Shown here: positions 56,104 to 64,000 of the stretch, piece after piece
Position numbering within the stretch: position 1 is the first letter of the stretch
Layout of the letters: the number at the start of each line of letters is the position of its first letter
From: Actinomycetaceae bacterium MB13-C1-2
GTDB lineage: Bacteria; Actinomycetota; Actinomycetes; Actinomycetales; Actinomycetaceae
Length of the DNA: 64,000 nt
Assembly: GCA_035621235.1 (NCBI GenBank)
Contig: CP141731.1
Coordinates: 124,001-188,000 of the forward strand
Direction: 5' to 3'
The notes under the pieces: generated by a model
Seen by the model: the letters and a program-made list of their open reading frames with translations, nothing else
Databases searched by the model: none
What the model was told of the DNA's origin: nothing
Made by a program: the position numbers and the translations under genes

Positions 56104-57099
56104 CTACCCTTCCGCTGGAACCTTCACCGGGTTCGGACCCGCCTGTCGCGCGTCCCACGCCGACTGAAGGATCTCGGGCAGACCGAGCTCGGCCTTCCAC
56201 CCAAGAGACTCCTCGATCGCGCTACAGTCCGCAGTCAGCGCCGCTGGGTCGCCCTCACGACGCGGCCCGACCTTCACCGGGAAATCCCACCCGGATATCT
56301 CACGCAACCCGTCGATTACCTCGTACACCGACGATCCTTTACCGGTCCCCACATTCAACGGCACGTTCTTCACGCTCCCCTCACGCAGCGCGTCCAGCGC
56401 TACCAGGTGCGCCTTGGCAAGGTCCATAACATGCACGTAGTCACGAATGCATGTTCCATCGGCCGTCGGATAGTCATCCCCGAAGACAATCGGCTCTGCT
56501 CCCTTGGAGATGGCCTCAAGCACAATAGGCACCAGATTCATGGTCGCGGTGTCCGCCAGATCAATCCATCCGGTCCCCGCAGCGTTGAAGTAACGCAGCG
56601 CCAGATAGTTAAGTCCCCAGCCGATGTTGCCATCGTTCAACATCTGCTCGCCGATCCACTTGGTGCGCCCATATGGGTTGATCGGGTTCTTCGGCACATC
56701 CTCACTTATCACTTCCAGATCGGGCATGCCATAGACGGCCGCGGATGAAGAAAAAACGATATCTCGCACCCCCGAGTCATACATGGCACGCATCAGGTTT
56801 GCCAGTCCCCCGATGTTCTGTTTGTAATAGAACGAGGGGCGCTTAACCGACTCTCCTACCTGTTTCTTCGCAGCGAAGTGAATCACCGCGTCGACGTCTT
56901 CATCAATCATCGTCTGCGACAAGACATCCAGTGCCGCGTCCGAGGAAAGATCAACCTGTACCAGCGTTGCATCCCCAATCCGCGACTCATCGCCGCTTGA
57001 AAGATCATCAACAACGACGACCCTCTCACCGCGCTCTTGCAGTAGTCGTACCACGTGGGAGCCGATGTATCCGGCGCCTCCAGTAACCAGTGTGCTCAT
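56104..57099 (-). CDS. galE: UDP-glucose 4-epimerase
   Basis: Interconverts UDP-glucose and UDP-galactose. The 331-residue product has the NAD-binding VTGGAGYIGSHV at 5-16, DDLSSGD, IHFAAKKQVGESV, the catalytic SSSAAVYG and NPYGRTKWIGEQ (Tyr-x-x-x-Lys), and CIRDYVHVMDLA. All these are GalE-specific. ATG at 57099 lies 17 bases after the stop of the histidine kinase gene, so it may be at the end of that transcript. It could supply galactose for the adjacent polymer or serve general metabolism. Confidence 0.94.
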   Translation of the reverse strand: MSTLVTGGAGYIGSHVVRLLQERGERVVVVDDLSSGDESRIGDATLVQVDLSSDAALDVLSQTMIDEDVDAVIHFAAKKQVGESVKRPSFYYKQNIGGLANLMRAMYDSGVRDIVFSSSAAVYGMPDLEVISEDVPKNPINPYGRTKWIGEQMLNDGNIGWGLNYLALRYFNAAGTGWIDLADTATMNLVPIVLEAISKGAEPIVFGDDYPTADGTCIRDYVHVMDLAKAHLVALDALREGSVKNVPLNVGTGKGSSVYEVIDGLREISGWDFPVKVGPRREGDPAALTADCSAIEESLGWKAELGLPEILQSAWDARQAGPNPVKVPAEG

Positions 57100-57116
57100 G
57101 CGTCAATCCTATCTTT

Positions 57117-58439
57117 CTACAACCTGTTCGCCCTGCGGCCGACCGACATGAGCGGGGCCTGTGGCATCACGATATTGGGGTCAAAGTTTGAGGGAATCGC
57201 AGAAAGCGACAAGGTGAACACGGGCGGCGAATTCTTTGTTAACTCCAGCCTCGCCCCCATGCCCTGAGCCAGGTCCTTGGCCAGAGCTAATCCGATTCCC
57301 GACGAGCCGTGCTCGGAGTAGCCCATCTCGAAGACTTCCTCGGCCACGTCTGGGCTGATTCCCTCGCCCTCGTCGGAGACGTCAATCAGGACCGCACGAG
57401 AGGAACCACTACGACGTGACCGCACCACTGTCGCCCCCGCGCCGTATCGGAGCGAGTTCTCAATAAGAATGGCGAGGATCTGTGTCAGCTTTCCCTCTTC
57501 CGCCAGAACCAGTTGTGCAGCTTCATCCTGGAAAACCAGGCTACGTCCCGCCGCACTAAACTGTCCCTCCCACTCCTCAAGCTCGTTGTTGAACACCTCA
57601 AGGAGTTGTACCACCTCGGTCTCGCTACCCGCGCGGCGAGCGGAGTCAAGAAGGTCGTTGACCACTGTGGTCAACCGCTCTACCTGACCCAAGCATGCCT
57701 CCGCCTCCTCCTGAACCTCCGGTTCCTTAGAGATGTACTGGATTTCCTCCAGTCGCATCGATAGTGCGGTTAGTGGAGTCCGAAGCTGGTGTGATGCGTC
57801 AGCCGAACGCTGTCTCTCAGCGGCAAGCCTGCGGGCCATTCGCTCGCCAGTTCGAACCAGCTCCTCTTGGACCAGGTCAATCTCCTCAATGCCCGAGGGC
57901 TTGACCTGGGCACGAACCTGACCCGAGCCAATTTGTTCGGCCTGTGCTGCAAGATAGATAAGCGGCGCTGACAGACGCCGAGACATGTTGCGGGCCAGAA
58001 CCCACGCTAAAAGAAGGGAAACCGCGACACCGGTCAACAGCATCACTTCCAAAAAGACTATCTTCTGGATAGTTGGGATTGCGGAAACCTCAACTTCGAC
58101 TGTTGCTCCGGCCAACGAACGGTATTTACCAGAAAGCGACGGTCCTACGGGCGCCGAGTTTGCCACCAGGTAGTACTTGCCAGGAATCGTAACTACGATG
58201 CGGGCTTCGGGCTCGCCGCCCTGAGCATCCGCCCACTGGGCCACAATGGACTGGGTGACATACAGGTCATCTGAGAGGCGCCTGTCAACCGAGCGAGCAA
58301 CAGTGACAGCCCTAGTGTCTACCTTCGCCTGGTCACTTTCCCAGACGAATCTACCCCCCAGTATCGCTGCCGGGATTCCGAGAATTAAGACAACGACAAT
58401 GACTGCGGAGAGGATCATGCGCGTGGCTCGACGACGCAT
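57117..58439 (-). CDS. Sensor histidine kinase
   Basis: A 440-residue membrane kinase. Membrane segments at 8-30 and 127-149 flank a sensor loop of about 100 residues; a HAMP linker follows. The phospho-accepting His217 lies in DASHQLRTPL. The ATPase domain shows LAILIENSLRYGAG (N box), DVSDEGEGISPD (G1) and SSGIGLALAKDLA (G2). The partner response regulator ends 31 bases upstream. The signal and regulon are unknown; the sensor loop is small and has no recognised domain. Confidence 0.92.
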   Translation of the reverse strand: MRRRATRMILSAVIVVVLILGIPAAILGGRFVWESDQAKVDTRAVTVARSVDRRLSDDLYVTQSIVAQWADAQGGEPEARIVVTIPGKYYLVANSAPVGPSLSGKYRSLAGATVEVEVSAIPTIQKIVFLEVMLLTGVAVSLLLAWVLARNMSRRLSAPLIYLAAQAEQIGSGQVRAQVKPSGIEEIDLVQEELVRTGERMARRLAAERQRSADASHQLRTPLTALSMRLEEIQYISKEPEVQEEAEACLGQVERLTTVVNDLLDSARRAGSETEVVQLLEVFNNELEEWEGQFSAAGRSLVFQDEAAQLVLAEEGKLTQILAILIENSLRYGAGATVVRSRRSGSSRAVLIDVSDEGEGISPDVAEEVFEMGYSEHGSSGIGLALAKDLAQGMGARLELTKNSPPVFTLSLSAIPSNFDPNIVMPQAPLMSVGRRANRL

Positions 58440-58470
58440 TACTCACCCCCTCAGGAGAGACCTGACGGTT

Positions 58471-59142
58471 CTAGAGCTCGAAACGGAACCCCAGACCTCG
58501 AACAGTGCTGATGTAGCGCGGATCAGAAGCGCTGTCACCCAGCTTTCGACGCAACCAAGACACGTGCATGTCGAGGGTCTTTGTCGAACCTTGCGGATCC
58601 TGCCCCCAGACCTCACGCATCAGCTCTTCACGAGGAACCATCTGCCCGGCTTGTTTCACCAGCACCTTCAGAAGGTCAAACTCGCGGGCGGTTAGCGAAA
58701 GCTCGCGATCTCCAACAAACGCGCGGTGAGCAGGAACATCAATAACGACATCCTGGGCGCGAAGCTCCGTGTCTCCCGCCTCTCCGTGGCCGCGACGCAG
58801 TAGGGCACGAATCCGTGCGAGCAACTCGGCCAGGCGGAACGGCTTAGTTACGTAGTCGTCAGCCCCAGCGTCAAGGCCGATAACCATGTCGGCCTCATCG
58901 GTACGCGCGGTCAGAATCAAAATGGGCATTTCCAGGCCGCGCTGTCGAATCTCGCGTGCAACGTCTAGGCCATCCATGTCTGGAAGACCAAGATCCAGTA
59001 CAACCAGATCCGCACCCTCAACCTCATTTAGAGCACTACGGGCGGTCCCGTGGTTTCTTACCTCATATCCCTCACGCCCAAACGCGCGCGCCAAAGGTTC
59101 AGAGATTGCCGGGTCATCCTCAACGAGCAGTACTTTCGTCAT
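58471..59142 (-). CDS. OmpR/PhoB-family response regulator
   Basis: A 223-residue regulator. LLVEDDPAISEP holds the acidic pocket, Asp50 in VVLDLGLPDMDG is the phosphorylation site, and DDYVTKPFRLAELLAR contains the conserved Lys. The C-terminal winged helix has ELSLTAREFDLLKVL and DMHVSWLRRKLGD, and it ends GLGFRFEL. The MHVSWLRRKLG recognition helix differs from MtrA's VHVQRLRSKIE, so the DNA targets should differ. It heads a likely operon with the histidine kinase and galE. ATG at 59142. Confidence 0.93.
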   Translation of the reverse strand: MTKVLLVEDDPAISEPLARAFGREGYEVRNHGTARSALNEVEGADLVVLDLGLPDMDGLDVAREIRQRGLEMPILILTARTDEADMVIGLDAGADDYVTKPFRLAELLARIRALLRRGHGEAGDTELRAQDVVIDVPAHRAFVGDRELSLTAREFDLLKVLVKQAGQMVPREELMREVWGQDPQGSTKTLDMHVSWLRRKLGDSASDPRYISTVRGLGFRFEL

Positions 59143-59242
59143 GCCTTCAACTTACCTTTCTTGACGCTCCGTTGCACAACGCTTTACAAAGCTTGACACG
59201 ATTCTTCATTCAGATTAGCGAGCTTCTAGGGGAAACTGAGAC

Positions 59243-60361
59243 TCATCTCTTACTCGGCTCTTGTTCAGAGATCAGGAAAGGGGAGACCTTCCCGAATCCG
59301 TGTAGTTCCACCGAGGGAAAGTCGTCGACTCGGTACTCAAACCTGAGGGGGGACGAGGCGATAGCCGCAGCGGTCGGTGCGTCAGTTAAGACACTGCCCG
59401 TCGGAGCAACATCTACCAGTCGTGCTGCCAAGTTCACAGGGGGCCCGAAGACGTCACCTGAGCGAGAAAAGACATCGCCAAGAATCAGCGACGCTCGCAC
59501 GGGAAGCAAGTCTTCGGCTTCATCAAGAGCTTTTATCAGGCTGGTAACCACTTTGAGTCCAGTATCGAGTTCATCAGCAATGAAAAAGACCGAGTCGCCG
59601 ATCATCTTCACCACCCGTCCACCGTTCGCGGTCACTACTGAACGACACAGGTACTCAAACCTCTCGACCAATCCGACCATCTGACCGCCCAGCAGAGACG
59701 AAGTAGCTGTGTAGGACTCCATGTCGACGAAGCCGAGTGCTCGGGAAAGTGGAAAACGACGCTTGGAGTGGTTGACATCCCTGGTTGCCACCTCGTGTGT
59801 AACCCGCTCAATCAACGCATACATCTGCCTGCGCCATGCATAGATCATCTGCGACTCAAGAGCATCGGCGACATCCTTCATTTCGTCGATGGCGACGACT
59901 CGTGCCGATGAATCGTCCAGATCGTATCTACGCTCTGCGTCCTCGACCAAGGCTTCAAGTTCCCAGAGCGATAGGCGATCCGCGAGATGAGACTGGGCCC
60001 TGGTTAGCGCGGCCGATGTTGATGAGGAAACCCCGGCCGCCCTGAGCGTTTCCCACCAGTACTGAAGCGCATGCAAATCCCACTCGGTGAACTGTTTATC
60101 GTCGGGGTCTCCCAAGGGGAATCCCATCTCAAGCCAATAACTCTCGATTGCCTCGACATTCGTCCCCATCTCCCGCGCCATGTCATTGGCGGACATCGTG
60201 GGTTCCCCGCCCAGAAAAATCTGTCGGTACCGATCGAGAGTTCTAGAGGCTCTATGCAACTCCGTCTCGGTTTCGGGCGCACTCGATCGGGCTGGCGCTT
60301 CCGCAGCGCCCTTCGACGCAGTCTTGCGTGCTGAGTTTGAGGAATTTGTGGCAGAGGTCAC
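59243..60361 (-). CDS. Class III adenylate/guanylate cyclase
   Basis: A 372-residue soluble cyclase. An N-terminal region (about 45-200) of actinobacterial type (LGGEPTMSANDMAREMG, DRLSLWELEALVEDAERRY) precedes the cyclase domain (about 205-360). FVDMESYT supplies the first metal Asp, GGRVVKMIGDSVFF the adenine-contacting Lys and second metal Asp, and FGPPVNLAARLVD the Asn and Arg that stabilise the transition state. All catalytic residues are present, so it should be active; the Lys suggests ATP as substrate. The Ala/Ser-rich first 40 residues are disordered. It is convergent in context with nothing; its promoter lies in the gap before the maf region. Confidence 0.88.
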   Translation of the reverse strand: MTSATNSSNSARKTASKGAAEAPARSSAPETETELHRASRTLDRYRQIFLGGEPTMSANDMAREMGTNVEAIESYWLEMGFPLGDPDDKQFTEWDLHALQYWWETLRAAGVSSSTSAALTRAQSHLADRLSLWELEALVEDAERRYDLDDSSARVVAIDEMKDVADALESQMIYAWRRQMYALIERVTHEVATRDVNHSKRRFPLSRALGFVDMESYTATSSLLGGQMVGLVERFEYLCRSVVTANGGRVVKMIGDSVFFIADELDTGLKVVTSLIKALDEAEDLLPVRASLILGDVFSRSGDVFGPPVNLAARLVDVAPTGSVLTDAPTAAAIASSPLRFEYRVDDFPSVELHGFGKVSPFLISEQEPSKR

Positions 60362-60433
60362 TGGATTACTGTATATCTTTGGGTTCGTTTAGACCAGAAG
60401 GCTCGCATGCGTTCCAAGTAATATCCTGCTCCT

Positions 60434-60553
60434 ATGACTACCCATCCCATTTCGTCACGACTTGATAAAGCTACACCCGTAGACCTGCAAGACCCGCACA
60501 GGCACAGCGAGAAGCGCGCGCCGGGCACAGTTCGAGACGGCATCAGCCGATGA
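60434..60553 (+). CDS. Possible small leader ORF before maf
   Basis: A 39-codon frame starting ATG at 60434, whose stop overlaps the maf start as ATGA. In related actinobacteria a small acyl-CoA carboxylase epsilon gene can sit here, but this peptide (MTTHPISSRLDKATPVDL onward) shows none of that family's motifs. No ribosome site is seen. It could be a coupled leader peptide, a remnant or chance. Confidence 0.25.
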   Translation: MTTHPISSRLDKATPVDLQDPHRHSEKRAPGTVRDGISR

Positions 60554-61389
60554 GTCAGATCGTGACTGAGCCGAAGGAGCGGCCTCGCCCCCGGTTGATT
60601 CTGGCTTCGAAATCGCCCGCGCGTAGGGCAACTCTGTTGGCTGCGGGAGTGGATCCGATAGTGCGAGTATCGGGGGTTGACGAGGAGGCGGTAGTCGCTG
60701 AGCTTCAAAGCGCGCGGGACGGTGAAGCAAGCCCGGCAGAGATCGTGTGCGCGCAAGCCGCAGCCAAGGCTCTTGAGGTGGCGGGCGACTTTGTTGGCGA
60801 GCTAAACGACGCGAACGGCAACACGGCTGAGACTTGCGCTCTCAGTCAGGTGAATGGTTCCACTGCCGCGGCAGGTGATATCTGCCGAATGGGCAACTCT
60901 CCTACCGAAGCCAGCAACATATACCCACCGAATCCAGATGCCGCCGAGGTCAGCGAGATCTACCTGGTGATTGGGTGTGATTCGATGCTTGAGATAGGCG
61001 GCCGCATGGTTGGGAAACCGCTGACTCCCGAGGTAGCTCGCGAACGTATCCGCGAGATGCGGGGAACCGATGGAACTTTGTGGACCGGGCATTCCCTCGT
61101 CCCCATCAGAGCGGTCAATGGAGAGTGGGTGGTGGACTCTCCCCTGACGCAGGCTGCGTCGACCACAGTTCACTTTGGGCAGATTACGGACCCAGAAATA
61201 GACGCATACGTCGCAACGGGAGAGCCATTGGAGGTGGCAGGTTCGTTTACGATCGACGCCCTCGGCGGCCCGTTCGTGGAAGGGGTGACCGGCGACCCTC
61301 ACGCGGTTGTCGGCATCTCGCTTCCGCTACTGAAAAAGCTGACGGACAAGGCCGGAGTTTTCTGGCCCGATTTCTGGACGAATGACTGA
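60550..61389 (+). CDS. maf: Maf-family nucleotide pyrophosphatase with internal insertion
   Basis: A 279-residue house-cleaning nucleoside triphosphate pyrophosphatase. The N-terminus LILASKSPARRATLLAAG is the family signature, VIGCDSML holds the catalytic Asp, and GKPLTPEVARERIREM, GHSLVPI and FTIDALGGPFVEGVTGD complete the fold. Residues about 82-132 form a polar, Asn/Thr/Ala-rich insertion not found in ordinary Maf proteins of about 200 residues. It falls in a surface loop between AKALEVA and YLVIGCDS, so activity is probably kept. ATG at 60550 is the start. Targets are probably dTTP/UTP or modified bases. Confidence 0.88.
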   Translation: MSQIVTEPKERPRPRLILASKSPARRATLLAAGVDPIVRVSGVDEEAVVAELQSARDGEASPAEIVCAQAAAKALEVAGDFVGELNDANGNTAETCALSQVNGSTAAAGDICRMGNSPTEASNIYPPNPDAAEVSEIYLVIGCDSMLEIGGRMVGKPLTPEVARERIREMRGTDGTLWTGHSLVPIRAVNGEWVVDSPLTQAASTTVHFGQITDPEIDAYVATGEPLEVAGSFTIDALGGPFVEGVTGDPHAVVGISLPLLKKLTDKAGVFWPDFWTND

Positions 61390-61522
61390 GGGAGTCTCAG
61401 CGTCTGGAGCGTTTTCACGCCGACAAGTCGCAGTCTCGGATTGTCGGGAAGCCGCACCCTCTGGGACAAAGATCGTTCCCGAGGTCTGCCGCCTGCTCCG
61501 AAGACGTGTCGCGCTCCGGGAG

Positions 61523-62509
61523 CTAGAGGGTAGTTCCACTCGGTAACAGGATTGATTTACCGCCCCTACCAAGCGCCTCAACGTGCCCGGTGATCGAGTT
61601 TCGTCGGAACAGCACGTTCGATGCTCCAGAAAGCCTCGAAGCGTCAATCATCCACGGATCGATAAATGACCCTCGGTTGCCGGGGACCACACCGCCACCC
61701 GGCATCAGGGAAACTTTGGTGTTCGCGGTAATGAATAGACCCGCTTCGACCACGCAGTCGTCTCCCAGTGGGATTCCCAGTCCAGAGTTGGACCCAAGTA
61801 CACACCTCTCACCGATCCGAACTTTCTGGTCGGCGGCCCCTGCCACGCGTCCCATCGTGGAGGCGCCCCCGCCCACGTGGGAATTCGCACCCACCGTGAC
61901 ACCCTGAGCTAGGCGTCCCTCAATGGTGGCAGCTCCGACTGCGCCGGCGTTGTAGTTCACGAAGCCGGCGTGCATCACGATAGTTCCCGGAGCCAGGTAC
62001 GCCCCGAGCCGAACGCGAGCAGCCGAAGCAATACGAACATCCGTCGGCACCACGTAGTTGACCATCGCCGGAAACTTGTCGACGCCGGTAAGAGTTACCG
62101 GGTGACCATACGCGGCACGAAGCCGGTAACGGGTGTCCTCAAAATCCTCGACCGCGCACGGGCCAGCCGAGGTCCACGCGACTATCGGTAGCCGCGAGCG
62201 GATCCCGTCTAGATTTACGGTGCCCGGTCGAACCAGACGATGTGAGAGCAGGTGCAGACGTAGGTAGGCGTCTGCCGTGGACGCGGGTTGATCCCTTAGG
62301 TCAGAGACACATTGAACCACAGAGGTGTGAACAGCCCTAGCGTCATCTCTGCGCTCTAGAGCACTTAGGCGTTCGAGCATGGCCGGGTCGCCTTCCTTGG
62401 GTTTGTCACCCAAGTGAGGCTGCGGATACCAGACATCGAGGGTCCGTCCGCTCTCTGTTACTGTCGCCAGTCCAATGCCCCACGCCGTCATGTCATCCAT
62501 GAACTCCAC
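61523..62509 (-). CDS. dapD: Tetrahydrodipicolinate N-succinyltransferase, actinobacterial type
   Basis: Catalyses the succinyl-CoA-dependent step of lysine and diaminopimelate synthesis, needed for peptidoglycan. The 328-residue length matches the long actinobacterial DapD. The N-terminus WGIGLATVTESGRTLDVWYP, the middle VRPGTVNLDGIRSRLPIVAW and the beta-helix part (APGTIVMHAGFVNYNAGAVG, GGGASTMGRVAG, GVVPGNRGSFIDPWMIDASR) are family-typical. Starts at GTG 62509, ATG 62500 or ATG 62491 are all possible; the last fits the family N-terminus best. Its end faces maf across a 133-base gap. Confidence 0.92.
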   Translation of the reverse strand: MEFMDDMTAWGIGLATVTESGRTLDVWYPQPHLGDKPKEGDPAMLERLSALERRDDARAVHTSVVQCVSDLRDQPASTADAYLRLHLLSHRLVRPGTVNLDGIRSRLPIVAWTSAGPCAVEDFEDTRYRLRAAYGHPVTLTGVDKFPAMVNYVVPTDVRIASAARVRLGAYLAPGTIVMHAGFVNYNAGAVGAATIEGRLAQGVTVGANSHVGGGASTMGRVAGAADQKVRIGERCVLGSNSGLGIPLGDDCVVEAGLFITANTKVSLMPGGGVVPGNRGSFIDPWMIDASRLSGASNVLFRRNSITGHVEALGRGGKSILLPSGTTL

Positions 62510-62578
62510 ACTACCTAACCTGCCATTGCCTTGGTGAGCGATGCCAACTCAACGATGTTTGATTTCAGCGCATCTGTG

Positions 62579-62608
62579 GACACCTAGTCACCTGACGCCA
62601 AAGGTGTC
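62579..62608. repeat. Inverted repeat between gltA and dapD
   Basis: GACACCT and AGGTGTC are perfect complements separated by 16 bases. It sits in the 225-base gap (62510-62734) that otherwise shows no gene. It could form a hairpin after gltA or bind a regulator of dapD; there is no T-run, so a terminator is uncertain. Confidence 0.35.
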
Positions 62609-62734
62609 ACAGCCCATCCGCGTGCCGGACCCCGGGCGCACAGTAATCGATCCCGTCGAGACTGGATGCACCGGCGTGTTCGGGCATCGATCCGCATGCC
62701 GTCTGGAAGAACGGCTGATTCCGGAAAAGAGGAA

Positions 62735-64000
62735 CTACTCCACTCGGCGCGAGCGTGCCCTGAGCGGCGTGTAATCGCGCTCGACTGCACCCTGGTATAC
62801 CTGACGCGGACGCCCAATACGGGTGTTTGGATCTTCGATCATTTCACGGTACTGCGCGATCCATCCGGGAAGGCGCCCCAAGGCAAACAGTGGAGTGAAC
62901 ATCTTGTTCGGGAAGCCCATTGCCGAATAGATGAGGCCTGTGTAGAAATCGACGTTCGGGTAAAGCTTACGTTCGATGAAATAGTCATCATGTAGCGCAA
63001 TGTCTTCGAGTTCCATTGCGATGTCGAGCTTTTGGTCCCTCTTACCAAGGCGTGAGAGCACGTCGTGAGCGCTTTCCTTGACCAGGGCTGCACGAGGGTC
63101 GTAGCTCTTATATACGCGGTGACCGAAGCCCATTAGGCGAACGCCCTCTTCCTTGTTCTTGACCTTGTCCACGTAATCCTGCACCGACGCGCCGGACTGG
63201 GCGATCTGGTTCAGCATCTTCAATACTGCCTCGTTCGCCCCGCCATGGAGTGGACCAGAAAGCGCGCCAACACCTGAGGCGACCGACGCATACAGGTTCG
63301 CATCCGAGGATCCGACCAGACGAACAGTCGAGGTCGAACAGTTCTGCTCGTGGTCCGCATGAAGAATCAGAAGCATGTCGAGGGCGCGAACCAAAGACGG
63401 GTCGATGTCATAAGACTGATAGGGCATGCCGAAAGTCATTCGGATGAAATCTTCGGTGTATCCGCGCTGCGAGTCGGGGTAAAGAAGGGGGAGACCAGCG
63501 GCCCTCTTTTGGATGTAGCTAATCATCGTCGGCATTTTGGCGATGAGAAGCACCAGGGCTTCATCGAGTTGATCCGGGTCATGGGGATCAAGCGTGTTCT
63601 CGTAGTAGGTGGCGAGTCCAGCCACACCCGCTTGGAGGATTGCCATGGGGTGCCCGTCGGCGGGGAAAGCCGTGAAGAAGGCCTTGAAATCCTCGTGTAG
63701 CAGACGGTGGGCTTGGATGCGACGGATGAAAGACTCAAGCTGAGAAGCCGTGGGAAGCTCACCGTAAATCAGTAGCCAAGCGACCTCAAGGAAAGAAGAG
63801 TTGCGGGCCAACTGCTCGATTGGATAGCCACGGTAGCGGAGAATGCCTGCGCCGCCGTCAATGTACGTTACCTCGGAAGTGCAGGCGGCAGTGTTGCCGA
63901 AGCCGTAGTCGAGTGTGACGTCACCGGTTGAGGCGAGAACCTTTCCAATGTTTAGACCGTCCGAGCCAACCGAGGCGGGGACGCGGGGCATCGGAACCTC
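62735..64000 (-). CDS. gltA: Citrate synthase (5' end beyond right edge)
   Basis: Condenses oxaloacetate and acetyl-CoA to citrate. About 421 codons are visible and the frame stays open through the right edge, where EVPMPRVPASVGSDGLNIGKVL-like residues match the inside of a type II citrate synthase N-terminus. The true start is therefore outside. Motifs are NTAACTSEVTYIDG, GILRYRGYPIEQLA, the catalytic His in LHADHEQNCST, GPLHGGANEAVL, MGFGHRVYKSYDPRA with the second catalytic His, and the catalytic Asp in NVDFYTGLIY. It is a single-gene transcript at this end. Confidence 0.95.
   Translation of the reverse strand, partial: EVPMPRVPASVGSDGLNIGKVLASTGDVTLDYGFGNTAACTSEVTYIDGGAGILRYRGYPIEQLARNSSFLEVAWLLIYGELPTASQLESFIRRIQAHRLLHEDFKAFFTAFPADGHPMAILQAGVAGLATYYENTLDPHDPDQLDEALVLLIAKMPTMISYIQKRAAGLPLLYPDSQRGYTEDFIRMTFGMPYQSYDIDPSLVRALDMLLILHADHEQNCSTSTVRLVGSSDANLYASVASGVGALSGPLHGGANEAVLKMLNQIAQSGASVQDYVDKVKNKEEGVRLMGFGHRVYKSYDPRAALVKESAHDVLSRLGKRDQKLDIAMELEDIALHDDYFIERKLYPNVDFYTGLIYSAMGFPNKMFTPLFALGRLPGWIAQYREMIEDPNTRIGRPRQVYQGAVERDYTPLRARSRRVE

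Noticed and set aside
61382-61546. 54-codon plus-strand frame overlapping the maf stop by 8 bases
   Set aside because: No family resemblance, no ribosome site, and its end runs into dapD on the other strand.

Overview
The window looks like chromosomal DNA from an actinomycete of moderate GC (mid-to-upper fifties by eye). Support for this comes from the MtrA/MtrB pair, a WhiB2-type iron-sulfur regulator, DUF3499, TIGR03089, LCP-family ligases, two peptidoglycan amidases with FG-GAP repeats, and an actinobacterial-type DapD. A member of the Actinomycetaceae or a relative is plausible, but I cannot fix the genus. I see no rRNA, tRNA, CRISPR array, transposase or phage gene. Coding density is high. 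Only two gene-free stretches exceed 300 bases, at 11173-11554 and 12080-12466, and they flank a small toxin-antitoxin pair.

Layout. 1-10.2 kb is a conserved actinobacterial housekeeping block: mtrB (cut by the left edge), mtrA, a membrane protein, DUF3499, a zincin-like protein, DUF5719, a very large membrane glycosyltransferase, whiB2 and a TIGR03089 protein. 10.2-56.0 kb is a roughly 45 kb cell-surface glycopolymer locus. 56.1-64.0 kb returns to core genes: galE, a two-component system, a class III cyclase, maf, dapD and gltA (cut by the right edge).

How the glycan locus fits together. rmlA and rmlB start dTDP-rhamnose synthesis (rmlC/rmlD are not here). A dehydrogenase and an epimerase at 22.7-25.2 kb, with an oxidoreductase, aminotransferase and acetyltransferase at 49.2-51.9 kb, make a full set resembling the WbpA/B/E/D/I route to UDP-2,3-diacetamido-mannuronic acid. 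Polymerising enzymes include an RgpF-RgpF-WbsX fusion, two double-GT4 fusions, an asparagine-synthase-like/GT4/GT2 fusion, several GT2 enzymes and a pair of sister GT4-like enzymes. Export would use Wzm/Wzt and a second, MsbA/PglK-like ABC transporter. Decoration is suggested by an LtaS/GacH-type phosphoglycerol transferase, an OafA-type acyltransferase, and a GT2/DUF2304 pair resembling GacI/GacJ. Two LCP proteins would attach the polymer to peptidoglycan.

Two large secreted amidases sit inside this locus. Their upstream regions share an identical 68-bp leader, a matching 7-4-7 inverted repeat at almost the same spacing, and a GTAACA-type direct repeat. The direct repeat makes them candidate targets of the MtrA regulator encoded at the left end.

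The most distinctive observations are the asparagine-synthase/glycosyltransferase fusion next to a complete uronic-acid pathway (possible uronamide formation), the run of multi-domain glycosyltransferases, and the shared control region of the amidases.
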